The notes beneath the pieces were generated by a model. The model saw only the letters and a program-made list of their open reading frames with translations. It was not told the origin of the DNA and did not search any database. From Syntrophaceae bacterium UBA4059 (GTDB lineage Bacteria; Desulfobacterota; Syntrophia; Syntrophales; Smithellaceae): a stretch of DNA of 11,371 bases. Made by a program: the position numbers and the translations under genes. The DNA lies in contig DFZJ01000095.1 of the NCBI GenBank assembly GCA_002382045.1, positions 10,632 to 22,002 on the forward strand, written 5' to 3'. Position 1 is the stretch's first letter. The number at the start of each line of letters is the position of its first letter. Positions 1 through 7,970 of this stretch are shown piece after piece.

Positions 1-55
1 TGAACCGCTTGCCACCTTCAGGTGGTGAACCCCTGAACCCTGAACCCGTGAACCC
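1..55 (-). repeat. GGGTTCA heptamer array with one palindrome, cut by the window edge
   Basis: Read on the minus strand, this array starts 3 nt after the ferredoxin stop codon (TAG-AAA-GGG) and runs off the left edge of the window. It contains runs of GGG or GGGG separated by TTCA or TTCAC, then one copy of the 14-bp palindrome CCACCTGAAGGTGG at 12-25 with its usual flanks (GGTTCA before, GCAAGCGGTTCA after; other copies have GCAGGC). Four G-runs with 4-5 nt spacers match a G-quadruplex pattern on the strand that is sense for the ferredoxin. It is the same family as the arrays near 8000, 8650, 10400 and 10570. Confidence 0.9.
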
Positions 56-58
56 TTT

Positions 59-505
59 CTACCCCGCCGCAACCGCTTTCTCTTTTTTAACCGGTTTTTG
101 CATGATCAGGGCATCCGCCGGGCATTCCTGACTGCAAAAACCGCAGCCGATGCAGGCCTTGGCATCCTTCAGGTAGGGGTAGGCATCGACGCCTTTATCC
201 CGGGGCACATCCGACAGGGCCAGACACCCGACAGGGCAGGCATCCACACAGATGGAACAGGCCATGCAGGCCTCCATGACCAGCTCCGGCTTAAGCCATT
301 CCGATCGTTTGAGCATCTCGCATCCGGAGCCTCCGGCGTCAAGCAGGGCGGACTGAGGACAGACCCTGCCGCAAGCGCCGCATTCGATGCACAAATATCC
401 GTTAATCGCATGGCGTTTCTTTTTTTCGCCGGAAATGGCGCCGGACGGACATATTCGGGCGCAGGCGGCGCAACCATTGCATTTTTCCGTGATCGTGTAG
501 GGCAT
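59..505 (-). CDS. Ferredoxin-type protein with four [4Fe-4S] clusters
   Basis: A 148-residue electron-transfer protein. Four CxxCxxCxxxCP motifs are visible, at Cys9/12/15/19, Cys39/42/45/49, Cys80/83/86/90 and Cys118/121/124/128, enough for four [4Fe-4S] clusters. There is no signal peptide, so it should be cytoplasmic. The tail is lysine- and alanine-rich. The start ATG is preceded by AGAGG six nt upstream. It lies 10 nt after the AOR gene and is last in the operon, so it probably takes the low-potential electrons released by that enzyme or passes them to a larger redox complex. Duplicated two-cluster modules of this kind also occur as subunits of multi-subunit enzymes, for example BamC-like partners of BamB, so a subunit role is possible. 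Its stop codon abuts a heptamer array. Confidence 0.9.
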   Translation of the reverse strand: MPYTITEKCNGCAACARICPSGAISGEKKKRHAINGYLCIECGACGRVCPQSALLDAGGSGCEMLKRSEWLKPELVMEACMACSICVDACPVGCLALSDVPRDKGVDAYPYLKDAKACIGCGFCSQECPADALIMQKPVKKEKAVAAG

Positions 506-515
506 ATTTTACCTC

Positions 516-2471
516 TTATTTAATATCCAGCTTGCGCAGGGTTTCTTGTTTGGGTTTGCCGGTATTTTTATCCCAGCCAAATTGTTCCCAGTAACCGGGC
601 GCCAGTTTTTCAATATCCACCGAGCGGCCCTTGTTGGCGCCTTCCTGCTGGGGAACCGTTCCCAGAGCCCGGCTGCTGATAAAGTTATTTTTCGGTTCAA
701 TGCCGTGTTTGATATTGAAAGCCTGCTTCAGCGTCTGAATCCGTTCGCCGATGAGCATATAGTCCTCGGGCGTCAACTTCCAGCCCGATGCGGCATTAAG
801 CCAGTCGAATGTCGGGATTTTTTTCGATCCCAGGAAAAGACCGAACATACACATGCCGGCGCCGTTGGACAGGCTCATGAACTTGCTGCACGCGGCGGCG
901 ACTTTGGCTTTTTCTTCGTCGATTTTGTATTTGCTGCCTTTGGTGAAAAGCAGGCTGGGCTTGGGAAGATCCTTCAAGCGTTTCCAAAGCTGAAACATTT
1001 CATAATACAGGTGGGCGCCCAGCGTGTGACGGCCCGGAGACGGCTCCAGACTGTAATGAACATTGAATCCCGGATCGTTGCGTCCGTCATGCATGGCCGG
1101 TTCCTGCCCTCCGGCCTGAATGGCAAACTCGATGCTTCCTTTGCCGATTTTTTGAGCGGCAACTTTCACTCCGTCGGCCAGCAGATCGCCAATTCCTTCC
1201 CGGCTGATCATCTTCTTGATGAGGGCGACCATCGCCTCCGTATTGCCCCATTTCAGATCCAGACCGTCCGTATCTTTTTTTGTGAGAATGCCTTTTTCGT
1301 AGCATTCAATCGCAAAGGCCGCCGTCGCTCCCGCGGAAATGGTATCCATGCCGGCCCGGTTGAGAATCTCGTTTAAATAAAAGACACTGTCCAGATCCTC
1401 ATTCATGCACAAACCGCTCAAGGCCAGGATGCTTTCATATTCCGGCTTGTGGGTATGGGCATATTTCCCTTTCGTGGCGCAGATACCGCCGCACCCCAGC
1501 GGGCAGGAATAACAATGATACTTGACGATTTCCGTATCCTTGATGAGATCGGGATCGATTTTTTTGGACTTCGCCAGCGGGAAATCACGATTCGACCCAT
1601 CCCAGTTTTTCAGAGGCGAATCGCCCATCTCAATCGACATTTGATTCATACCGCCGGTGCCCCACTCCCTTAGAATCGTCTTGTACAAAAGACCGTCTTG
1701 CGGAAAAAGAGCAGGGCTCACACGCAGGAATGTCCCAACAAGAGCCATCCCTTTTCCCGGAAGCAGTTTGAGGGGCATGGGAAAGTTGACCCACTTGTTA
1801 CAGTGCCGGCTCAGACGCTTCATCGCGGCAGGATCATGGGCGCCGATGCGCTGCACACCCTCGAGAACGACCGCCTTGAGTTTTTTGACGCCCATCACGG
1901 CGCCCAGACCGGACCTCGCTGCGATTCGGCCCTTGTCGCTCACGACCCCGGAAATAAGAGAGACCTTCTCGCCGGAAGTGCCGATGACGGCCACGGCCGC
2001 TTTGGAACCATGCCGTTTTTTGAGCATTTCCTCCGTTTCAATGGCGTCGTGTCCCCAAAGATCAGAGGCATCCCGCAGCGTGGTTTTACCGTTTTTTACA
2101 TGCAGATAAACGGGGCTGGAACTGATGCCTTTAAAGAAAACAGCATCATAGCCGCAACGCTTGATGGCCGGGGAAAAGGTTCCGCCGCAATTGGCGTCGC
2201 CCCAGCAGCCGGTCAGCGGCGATTTGCCCACCAGTGTCCAGCGACCGGAAAATAAACTGCCCGTTCCCGTCAGGAATCCCGAACAGAAACCGAGGATGTT
2301 TTCCGGTCCCAGGGGATCGGCGTCCGCGGGCATCCGGTTGTACAGGACATACGCGCCCAGTCCCATCCCGGAAAGATACTGTTGATAGACAGGGTCGGGT
2401 ATTGTTTCTTCCGTCAGGGCCTGATTCGACAAATCCACCATGAGGATTTTGCCCATATAAGGTTTATTCAT
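516..2471 (-). CDS. Aldehyde ferredoxin oxidoreductase family tungstoenzyme
   Basis: A 651-residue AOR-family protein. The family oxidises aldehydes to carboxylic acids on a tungsten bis-pterin centre and reduces ferredoxin; some members instead reduce acids or aromatic CoA esters. The N-terminal pterin-binding domain is clear (SPLTGCWGDANCGG near residues 84-97, then CGYDAVFFKG). The cluster ligands fit the family pattern: Cys320, Cys323 and Cys327 (CxxCxxxC), then a late Cys541 in GAGMCMFG. KPEYES at 342-347 matches the conserved glutamate segment, and PAMHDGR near 458-464 corresponds to the family's PxxDPR stretch. Length is normal or slightly long for AOR. Neighbours are two iron-ADH homologues upstream and a ferredoxin 10 nt downstream, which favours a real aldehyde substrate. 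A BamB-like paralogue cannot be excluded because BamB is similar in size and fold. Substrate unknown. Confidence 0.92.
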   Translation of the reverse strand: MNKPYMGKILMVDLSNQALTEETIPDPVYQQYLSGMGLGAYVLYNRMPADADPLGPENILGFCSGFLTGTGSLFSGRWTLVGKSPLTGCWGDANCGGTFSPAIKRCGYDAVFFKGISSSPVYLHVKNGKTTLRDASDLWGHDAIETEEMLKKRHGSKAAVAVIGTSGEKVSLISGVVSDKGRIAARSGLGAVMGVKKLKAVVLEGVQRIGAHDPAAMKRLSRHCNKWVNFPMPLKLLPGKGMALVGTFLRVSPALFPQDGLLYKTILREWGTGGMNQMSIEMGDSPLKNWDGSNRDFPLAKSKKIDPDLIKDTEIVKYHCYSCPLGCGGICATKGKYAHTHKPEYESILALSGLCMNEDLDSVFYLNEILNRAGMDTISAGATAAFAIECYEKGILTKKDTDGLDLKWGNTEAMVALIKKMISREGIGDLLADGVKVAAQKIGKGSIEFAIQAGGQEPAMHDGRNDPGFNVHYSLEPSPGRHTLGAHLYYEMFQLWKRLKDLPKPSLLFTKGSKYKIDEEKAKVAAACSKFMSLSNGAGMCMFGLFLGSKKIPTFDWLNAASGWKLTPEDYMLIGERIQTLKQAFNIKHGIEPKNNFISSRALGTVPQQEGANKGRSVDIEKLAPGYWEQFGWDKNTGKPKQETLRKLDIK

Positions 2472-2492
2472 GGCAATGTTCCCTTTCGTTTT

Positions 2493-3740
2493 TCAGCCTT
2501 TTTTTACTTTATTCCGATCAAGGGGTTTTCCCTCCCAGGCCGCTTCCAGCACCATCAGATTATCGTCATAATCCGTATCCTCGGGATTATAAATGGATGC
2601 GCCGTCGGACAGCGCCGCCCGGGCGATTTCGGGCAGGACTTCCCGGGGAACCATCGGTTTTCCATCGCGGTCGCGAACCTCCTGAAAAAACCGGGCATGC
2701 CGCCCGCCGGTAATCGTGTTGAGATCGGCATTCAACTGCCGGATCAGGGAAACGACCTTTGCCGCTCTTTGCGCCGGCGGTGTATCGCGGTAAACCGCTT
2801 CGCCCGCCATGGGTAAAAGGAGCCCGGCCATTGCGTCCTCGCGTTTATGCATATTGTATTCAAGACCGTAAGGCAGCATAATGGCCATGCACATCCCGTG
2901 CGGAACGCCGCAGACCGATCCCGTGGCATGCCCCAGATTGTGCACCAGACCGACCATGGAATTGGAAAAGGCGATGCCGGCCAGACAGGCGCCGACCGCC
3001 ATGGACAGGCGGGCGTCCTGATCCGCGGGATTTTTGGCCACGATCGGCAGATATTGATAAATCATGTTGACGGCAGCCAGAGCGTGGGCGTCGCTGAGCG
3101 GGTTCTTCTGGAGACAGTAATAAGCCTCCACGGCATGGCTCATGGCGTCCATCCCGGTCATCGCCGTGATAAAAGGCGGCATGGTCATGGTCATCCGGGA
3201 ATCCAGCACGGAGATGTCGGGCAGCAGAAAATAACTGCCGAAGGCCATTTTTAAATGTTTTTCATGATCTTTGATGACGGCCACCTGAGTCACTTCCGAT
3301 CCCGTTCCCGCCGTGGTGGGAACGGCAATCAGCGGTTTCAGCGGACGTTTGAGCGCGCCGACGCCGGAAAAGGCCATCAGATCCGTGGCATTTTCCGAAA
3401 CGACAATATTGACCCCTTTGGCCGTATCCATAACGGAACCGCCGCCGACGGCAATAATGGCGTCACAGGCGTTGTCGTGATAAAGTCCGGCCAGTTGATT
3501 GACCACACGAAGATCCGAGTCGGGCGGCACATTATCCGCAATCAGATCCGCAAAAACACGATCCCGGAGCGCCCGGGTAACAATATCGATGAGGCCGGCG
3601 CCGGCGACACCCTTATCCGTGATGATGAGCGGTTTTTTCGCGCCTCTCTCGATCAGCAGATCCGGTATCTTTTCCAGGGCGTCATGACCCGCGACGATTT
3701 TCACGCGACAGCAAAATTCATAATAATCCGGCAAGAGCAT
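2493..3740 (-). CDS. Iron-containing alcohol dehydrogenase (intact metal site)
   Basis: A group III (Fe-ADH) dehydrogenase of 415 residues that interconverts an alcohol and an aldehyde with NAD(P). The Rossmann phosphate motif GGGSVMDTAK lies at 99-108 and PTTAGTGSE at 141-149. All four metal ligands of the family (Asp196, His200, His263, His277 in E. coli FucO) have counterparts: Asp198 and His202 in GMDAMSHAVEA, His267 in LVHNLGH, and His281 in VPHGM. I chose the ATG at 3740 because AGAAGG sits 8 nt upstream. An in-frame GTG at 3749 would add three residues, but its GGAG is only 3 nt away. The gene lies between a degenerate paralogue and the AOR gene, so it probably feeds aldehyde to, or takes it from, the AOR. 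The long hydrophilic C-terminus (TGGRH, then DRDGKPMVP) is ordinary for the family. Substrate unknown. Confidence 0.92.
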   Translation of the reverse strand: MLLPDYYEFCCRVKIVAGHDALEKIPDLLIERGAKKPLIITDKGVAGAGLIDIVTRALRDRVFADLIADNVPPDSDLRVVNQLAGLYHDNACDAIIAVGGGSVMDTAKGVNIVVSENATDLMAFSGVGALKRPLKPLIAVPTTAGTGSEVTQVAVIKDHEKHLKMAFGSYFLLPDISVLDSRMTMTMPPFITAMTGMDAMSHAVEAYYCLQKNPLSDAHALAAVNMIYQYLPIVAKNPADQDARLSMAVGACLAGIAFSNSMVGLVHNLGHATGSVCGVPHGMCMAIMLPYGLEYNMHKREDAMAGLLLPMAGEAVYRDTPPAQRAAKVVSLIRQLNADLNTITGGRHARFFQEVRDRDGKPMVPREVLPEIARAALSDGASIYNPEDTDYDDNLMVLEAAWEGKPLDRNKVKKG

Positions 3741-3774
3741 AGGAATCACCTTCTCCTTTTAAGTCCGGGGTTTT

Positions 3775-4920
3775 TTATCCCGTTATCCGTTCAACAACCG
3801 TTTTTAAGTAACGACCCTCTTCGTCCTGACCCAGTCCGTCCAGGATATCTTCCATCCTATAGCCGGGAACGCAGGCCTCCTTCAGATTGCGCGGCAGATC
3901 CTTTCCCAGTGTGCCGTAAAGATCGGAAAGGAAACGGCCCAGAACCGCGAGGGCGGTTTCGGCCCGTTTCGCTGCGGGCGTCCGGGCAAATTCATCGTCT
4001 CCGACCAGCGGGTGGAGAAGGGCCGCCAGATCGCAGGCGCCTTCTTTCAGATCATCACCAAGGACATGCGGCAGACACATGGCCATGATCACCCCGGGGG
4101 GGATGTGTTGAATATCGTAAAATACCTGCCCGAGCTTATGGAGCCTTGCCGACTTCGTGTCGGATGCGGCGCAGCCGGACATGGACGCGGCGTTAAGAAC
4201 CGCCAGCGACGCCTTCTTGTCAGATGGTTTTTTGACGGCAGCCGGAAGATTTTCTTTGATGAAACGGATGGCGGCAAAAGAGTAGGCATCCCGAAACGGA
4301 TTATGATCGGCGCTGATCTGGGCCTCGACGGCCCGCCCCAAAGCGGCAAGCCCCGTCGCGGCAATCGTTTTTCCGTCGGCGCCCCTCGTCAGGCGGGGAT
4401 CCATAACAACCAGATTGGGCGCCAGATATTCGGATGAATAGATCATGTGGTTGAAATGAGCGAATTTCGATGTTTCCAGGCCGGACGCGGCGGCCGTCGG
4501 CACAACCACAAGGGGAGACAAATGCCCGCGGATCGGTGTCGCCGGAGAAAGCTTATGCGCATCAGCCGTTTTCAGCGAGACGGCCAGATTCAGAACCTTG
4601 GCCGCATCCACAACGCCATATCCGCCCAGGGCAATAATCGCGTCATACTTTTTTTCCAGATAGATGCTTTTCAGATGTTCGATAAGATCGGGATTGGCGG
4701 TTGTCGTAACGCCGTCGAAAAGCCCCAGCGTCATCCCCGAATCGCCGAAGGCATCAAGCAGCGTCTGGATGGCCTTCTGACCTACGGCCTTTCTGCTGGT
4801 GATAATCAGGGGATTGCCGGCATTAAGACCGGCCAGTTCCACCGGCAGGTGCTCAAGCGCCTTATTTCCGGAATTCGTTTTAACCGGACAGGTAAATGTA
4901 AAAACAGGTGCTGGATTCAT
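3775..4920 (-). CDS. Degenerate iron-ADH homologue lacking most metal ligands
   Basis: A 381-residue protein that aligns along its whole length with the Fe-ADH encoded next to it, but the active site has decayed. The phosphate motif reads GGYGVVDAAK (99-108) instead of GGGS-x2-D-x2-K, and PTTAGTGSE has become PTAAASGLE (141-149). In the metal site Asp is replaced by Ala192 and His by Arg196 (TGLAALGRAVEA), His261 is kept, and the last His is replaced by Pro275 (IPPGV). Three of four ligands are therefore gone, and ordinary metal-dependent hydride transfer is unlikely. The frame is open, codon use looks normal, there is a good RBS (AAAGGA, 7 nt), and gaps to its neighbours are short, so it is maintained rather than a fresh pseudogene. 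A structural or regulatory partner of the intact ADH is my inference. A metal-independent enzyme of the dehydroquinate synthase-like fold is the alternative. Confidence 0.85.
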   Translation of the reverse strand: MNPAPVFTFTCPVKTNSGNKALEHLPVELAGLNAGNPLIITSRKAVGQKAIQTLLDAFGDSGMTLGLFDGVTTTANPDLIEHLKSIYLEKKYDAIIALGGYGVVDAAKVLNLAVSLKTADAHKLSPATPIRGHLSPLVVVPTAAASGLETSKFAHFNHMIYSSEYLAPNLVVMDPRLTRGADGKTIAATGLAALGRAVEAQISADHNPFRDAYSFAAIRFIKENLPAAVKKPSDKKASLAVLNAASMSGCAASDTKSARLHKLGQVFYDIQHIPPGVIMAMCLPHVLGDDLKEGACDLAALLHPLVGDDEFARTPAAKRAETALAVLGRFLSDLYGTLGKDLPRNLKEACVPGYRMEDILDGLGQDEEGRYLKTVVERITG

Positions 4921-4935
4921 ATCGTTTTCCTTTCC

Positions 4936-5466
4936 TCAGATGCCCAGTAATGTGCGGGTATAAACGCCGATTCGGCCTCCGAGCTTACGCCCGATGGACC
5001 ACCCCTTGGGATAGCGTTTGACGGCCAGGCTGGCGATGATTTTGGGAAGCAGGTAAACTTCCACGATATCGAGAATCCGGATCACCGCCAGAGCATAGGG
5101 AACTTCGCCGTCCGTAATCAGGCGATTGCGCGTGGTGGCAACGGCCGTGCCTTCCTGAAAGGAAAGAATCAGAAAGGCCGCGTCCACACTCTTGATGGCC
5201 AGACGGACATGGACATGCCGCTTGCCGGGGTTGCTCCCCAGATACTTGACTTTGCCCTTTTCCTTCCCGATCACCATGCAGGGGCCATCGGGCAGACAGC
5301 CCAGAGAAAAAGTGAAATCGTCAGGAAGGTTATCGAACTCTTTTTTGACCTCTTGGTCCACCCGGGCCGTCGCCTGGATGGCCCGTCCGGTAAACCACAG
5401 AAAAATTCCCACATACGCCCGCTTCAGCGGTTTTCTCCCGGATTGGATGTCCTTCACGATACTCAT
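4936..5466 (-). CDS. Small protein with an SCP2-like (sterol carrier) pattern
   Basis: A 176-residue protein, first gene of the operon. From about residue 50 to 142 it follows the SCP2 lipid-binding layout: beta-rich FTFSLGCLPDGP, an amphipathic segment with AFLILSFQEGTA, then RLITDGEVPYALAVIRIL (115-132), which resembles the SCP2 'R-x-x-G-D-x-x-x-A-x-x-L' end. SCP2 domains bind hydrophobic ligands such as acyl chains or CoA esters. A hydrophobic stretch near 17-28 (YVGIFLWFTGRA) and another near 125-149 could touch membrane, but neither is a clear transmembrane helix. The basic C-terminus is rich in Gly, Arg and Lys. The RBS GGGAGG lies 8 nt before the ATG. Being co-transcribed with aldehyde and alcohol enzymes, it may present a hydrophobic substrate to them. 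The family call rests on pattern only. Confidence 0.55.
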   Translation of the reverse strand: MSIVKDIQSGRKPLKRAYVGIFLWFTGRAIQATARVDQEVKKEFDNLPDDFTFSLGCLPDGPCMVIGKEKGKVKYLGSNPGKRHVHVRLAIKSVDAAFLILSFQEGTAVATTRNRLITDGEVPYALAVIRILDIVEVYLLPKIIASLAVKRYPKGWSIGRKLGGRIGVYTRTLLGI

Positions 5467-5583
5467 GAACCAACCTCCCTTATTTCAATTGATTTTCCAT
5501 CGGTCAGCATCCGCGGTCGCGTGCAAAGGAAATCCGCATCGCCGCAAAAGGATATTTTCTTGACTATCCATGATCAATATGGC

Positions 5584-5612
5584 TGTATACGTTGTCATAA
5601 AATGACTGTCAA
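5584..5612 (-). promoter_or_regulatory. Candidate sigma70 promoter for the AOR/ADH operon
   Basis: On the minus strand the -35 is a perfect TTGACA (5612-5607), followed by a 17-nt spacer and TATACA (5589-5584, four of six consensus positions). Transcription would start near 5577 and leave a leader of about 110 nt before the first gene. The spacer contains a perfect inverted repeat (see 5594-5606). Confidence 0.5.
5594..5606. promoter_or_regulatory. Operator-like inverted repeat GTCAT-AAA-ATGAC
   Basis: A perfect 5-bp inverted repeat with a 3-nt centre lies exactly between the -35 and -10 of the minus-strand promoter. That is a typical place for a repressor site. No regulator gene is in the window, so the binding protein is unknown. 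Confidence 0.35.
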
Positions 5613-5637
5613 CATCAAGTGGTGTTTTACTGATAAT
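5609..5637 (+). promoter_or_regulatory. Candidate plus-strand promoter for the 741-aa gene
   Basis: TCAACA (5609-5614, four of six) is followed after 17 nt by GATAAT (5632-5637, five of six). Its -35 overlaps that of the opposing minus-strand promoter, so the two would share one control region. The leader to the ATG would be about 100 nt. Confidence 0.4.
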
Positions 5638-5657
5638 ACCGTTTTACGCTAAAACAC
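5622..5657. promoter_or_regulatory. 8-bp inverted repeat over the plus-strand -10
   Basis: GTGTTTTA (5622-5629) and TAAAACAC (5650-5657) are perfect reverse complements separated by 20 nt, and they bracket the GATAAT box. This could be a two-site operator for the plus-strand gene. It is less likely an RNA hairpin because the left arm precedes the predicted start of transcription. Confidence 0.3.
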
Positions 5658-5693
5658 TTTCCTGTTTCCACTGGACTTAAAAGAGACGGGAGC

Positions 5694-5717
5694 GCCGGGT
5701 CGTCGCCGGTATTTTTT
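5694..5717 (+). terminator. Weak hairpin plus T-tract in the leader of the 741-aa gene
   Basis: GCCGG (5694-5698) pairs with CCGGT (5706-5710, one G-U pair) around a 7-nt loop and is followed directly by ATTTTTTATATTATTTT. The stem is only five pairs, but the form is that of an intrinsic terminator or attenuator, and it lies just before the RBS. Confidence 0.25.
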
Positions 5718-5741
5718 ATATTATTTTGGGAGGTTACCATA

Positions 5742-7967
5742 ATGCCAATGGAAAATAAAGCCGCAAGTGCGCTTCTGGCTGCTTTCCCGACGAAGGAAGC
5801 CTGGAGAGCGTTTTCCCGAAACAGCGACAATGCCCTGATCCTGGACACGTTTGTCAATTATGCCGTCCGGTCGGGCCTGATTGAGACGGCGGATGTTGCA
5901 GCCCTGGAGGATTACATTATCCGGCAAATGATTCACCGGCATGCCTTCAAACCGCCCAAACATCTTGATTTTGAAGAGCTGCTGGACAAGAAAGACGATC
6001 TGTTGAAACTCAACCTTTCGCTTCGCGCGCTGACCGAACGCATCAATAAACTGCTGGCCGAAAAACAGATTGCTCTGCCCAAAGTCACCAATTCCATGCT
6101 GACCCGGCTGAAAAGAGAGCCGGTGGATACGACCTACAAGCAGAATGTTTTAAGAAGTCTGGCCTTCTGGCTGGGTCACGAGCGTCCGGAGATCGCCGCC
6201 GACTGGCATTACGAAACCCTGCTGGCGGTCTGCCGGGAGGGGAGGCAGACGGAAAATTACCGGGAAGGCGCGCGCATCGGTTTTGCGCTTTACAGCCGGG
6301 GCGACGTCATCGATCATGAAATACTGGGCTGGCTCAGGAAAACCGTCAAGACCTACATCGACTCATCCATCAGCCGGTTTTCCTACGGACGCTGGGGAAA
6401 AGTACGGGCGCATGACATCACCACGCTGTATGTGGATTTTCCCAGGGAGACATCCGCAGGCGATCTGGTGGCCTACCAGCAATGTCTCCGAAGCGCCGTA
6501 TCGCTGGCCCATCAGATGGCGATCCGCTGGGCGTTGTCCGTTTATTCCACCAAAAACCGTTTTCTGTCCATTGCCGTGGTCGTCGGGGAATACGCCAGCA
6601 TCGACAATCATCTCCTGCCGCTCTTAAACGCCAAGCTGCCCGATGATCCGGTCATCCGCCTGTCGGATGCGGCGCGCCAGTGTGTGCTGGTCAATGACAT
6701 CCGTGTTATTCTTTGCGAAAAGCCCACGGAAACCACGCTGTTCAACGGCGAGTCTCTGTCCATCTGGTGGATTGAAGCGTTCTGGAGCACCTTGTATTTC
6801 GACTTCGTGTCGGATCTGCTGGCCGATCCCATCTTGCAGAACGACCCGGCCGCCGTCAAAAAACTCAACCATCTGCTCTGGCGGCTGCCGGACGAATCCG
6901 CTCCGCATGAAAACCGGGATGAACCAAACGCGGTGACGGCTTTTTTTAAATTTCCACACAATTCTCTTCTGGGGCTGGAAATCGCCAAAACCCTTTATTA
7001 CCGGCGGCGGTTTGCCGAAGCCATCGAAATTCTGCGGGTGCTTTTGTCGATTAATCCGGCTGATCTGATCGCCCGAACGCTCCGGATGGTCCTCTTACGC
7101 AATATCGCGCTTTCCGCGCCCACGTATGAGGCCGCCTGCGGGTTATTCCGGCAGGCCAGAAAGGAAGCCCGTTTCATCATGGCCAACTGCGCCTGCGAGT
7201 CGGAGGATTTTTATTGTGAATATGCCGTTGTTTTCACGGCACAGGCGATGACTGCTTTACGCCACGCCCGTGCGGATCGCGCGATGGGCGACGACCCGGA
7301 GCGGCTTGCCGCCTTGAAACAGCAGGTTTATGAGTGCCTCGACGAAGCGGCCGATCTGTTTGAAAACGCCATCGCCGTTTCACCTTCCGGCATCCGTTCT
7401 GCCTATTTATTAAACAGCGTCAGGATGCTTTCCGCCATTTTGAAAAATGACGAGCCAATTTTTGTCAATCCGCAAAAACCGCTGGCGGGGTCTTCGGCCA
7501 TCGGCCGGGAAACGGCCATCAATGTTCACTGGCAGATTGGATTCCGAAGGTCCGATCTGTCCCCGGATACGTTAAACGACGTGACGGAAAAACTGATGAA
7601 CGCCAAGCTGAAAATTCATGACGACGCCATTTCCCTGCAAAGCTACCGGCCGACGATTTATTTCTGCACGGCCGTCTCTTTGTGGGATTTTCTGCCGGTG
7701 CGCACGACGAGCGCCATGAAGACCGCCCGGCAGAACATTATGCTCGCCCGGGAAATAGCCGAAAAGGCAAGGAAAGACGACGTGTGTATTTACTCATTTA
7801 CCCGAACCTACGGTGAAATGATTCCGGCGGATGAATTTATCGGGCACATGAATAACTGTTTGCGCATAATGGATTCCGCGCTGGAAAGCGAAGCGGGAGA
7901 CGGGAAAGGCAAAGCCGGCGCTGCCGATAAAAATGTATGGACCAGCCTGATGACGTTGAATTTTTAG
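5742..7967 (+). CDS. Unidentified 741-residue protein with TPR-like helices
   Basis: I do not recognise this protein. It is a soluble-looking 741-residue chain with no signal peptide and no convincing transmembrane helix. The first 110 residues are helical and charged (DFEELLDKKDDLLKLNLSLR, then ERINKLLAEKQ), possibly a coiled coil. A TPR-like repeat is readable near 408-435 (AKTLYYRRRFAEAIEILRVL, then LSINP), and another near 533-555 (EAADLFENAIAVSP). The middle (about 185-350) has a mixed alpha/beta pattern with several Trp and Tyr residues. The ATG at 5742 is chosen because GGGAGG sits 8 nt upstream; a second in-frame ATG lies two codons later. It is transcribed alone, divergently from the AOR operon, with its own leader. 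Its stop is followed after 3 nt by a long heptamer array. A scaffold or regulatory role is only a guess from the repeats. Confidence 0.8.
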   Translation: MPMENKAASALLAAFPTKEAWRAFSRNSDNALILDTFVNYAVRSGLIETADVAALEDYIIRQMIHRHAFKPPKHLDFEELLDKKDDLLKLNLSLRALTERINKLLAEKQIALPKVTNSMLTRLKREPVDTTYKQNVLRSLAFWLGHERPEIAADWHYETLLAVCREGRQTENYREGARIGFALYSRGDVIDHEILGWLRKTVKTYIDSSISRFSYGRWGKVRAHDITTLYVDFPRETSAGDLVAYQQCLRSAVSLAHQMAIRWALSVYSTKNRFLSIAVVVGEYASIDNHLLPLLNAKLPDDPVIRLSDAARQCVLVNDIRVILCEKPTETTLFNGESLSIWWIEAFWSTLYFDFVSDLLADPILQNDPAAVKKLNHLLWRLPDESAPHENRDEPNAVTAFFKFPHNSLLGLEIAKTLYYRRRFAEAIEILRVLLSINPADLIARTLRMVLLRNIALSAPTYEAACGLFRQARKEARFIMANCACESEDFYCEYAVVFTAQAMTALRHARADRAMGDDPERLAALKQQVYECLDEAADLFENAIAVSPSGIRSAYLLNSVRMLSAILKNDEPIFVNPQKPLAGSSAIGRETAINVHWQIGFRRSDLSPDTLNDVTEKLMNAKLKIHDDAISLQSYRPTIYFCTAVSLWDFLPVRTTSAMKTARQNIMLAREIAEKARKDDVCIYSFTRTYGEMIPADEFIGHMNNCLRIMDSALESEAGDGKGKAGAADKNVWTSLMTLNF

Positions 7968-7970
7968 AAA

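Noticed and set aside
546..1376. Plus-strand reading frame of 276 codons
   Set aside because: Antisense to the well-supported AOR gene; no motif and no RBS.
3255..4088. Long plus-strand reading frame of 277 codons
   Set aside because: It lies antisense to the two ADH genes, lacks an RBS and gives a low-complexity Arg/Gly/His-rich product typical of a shadow frame.
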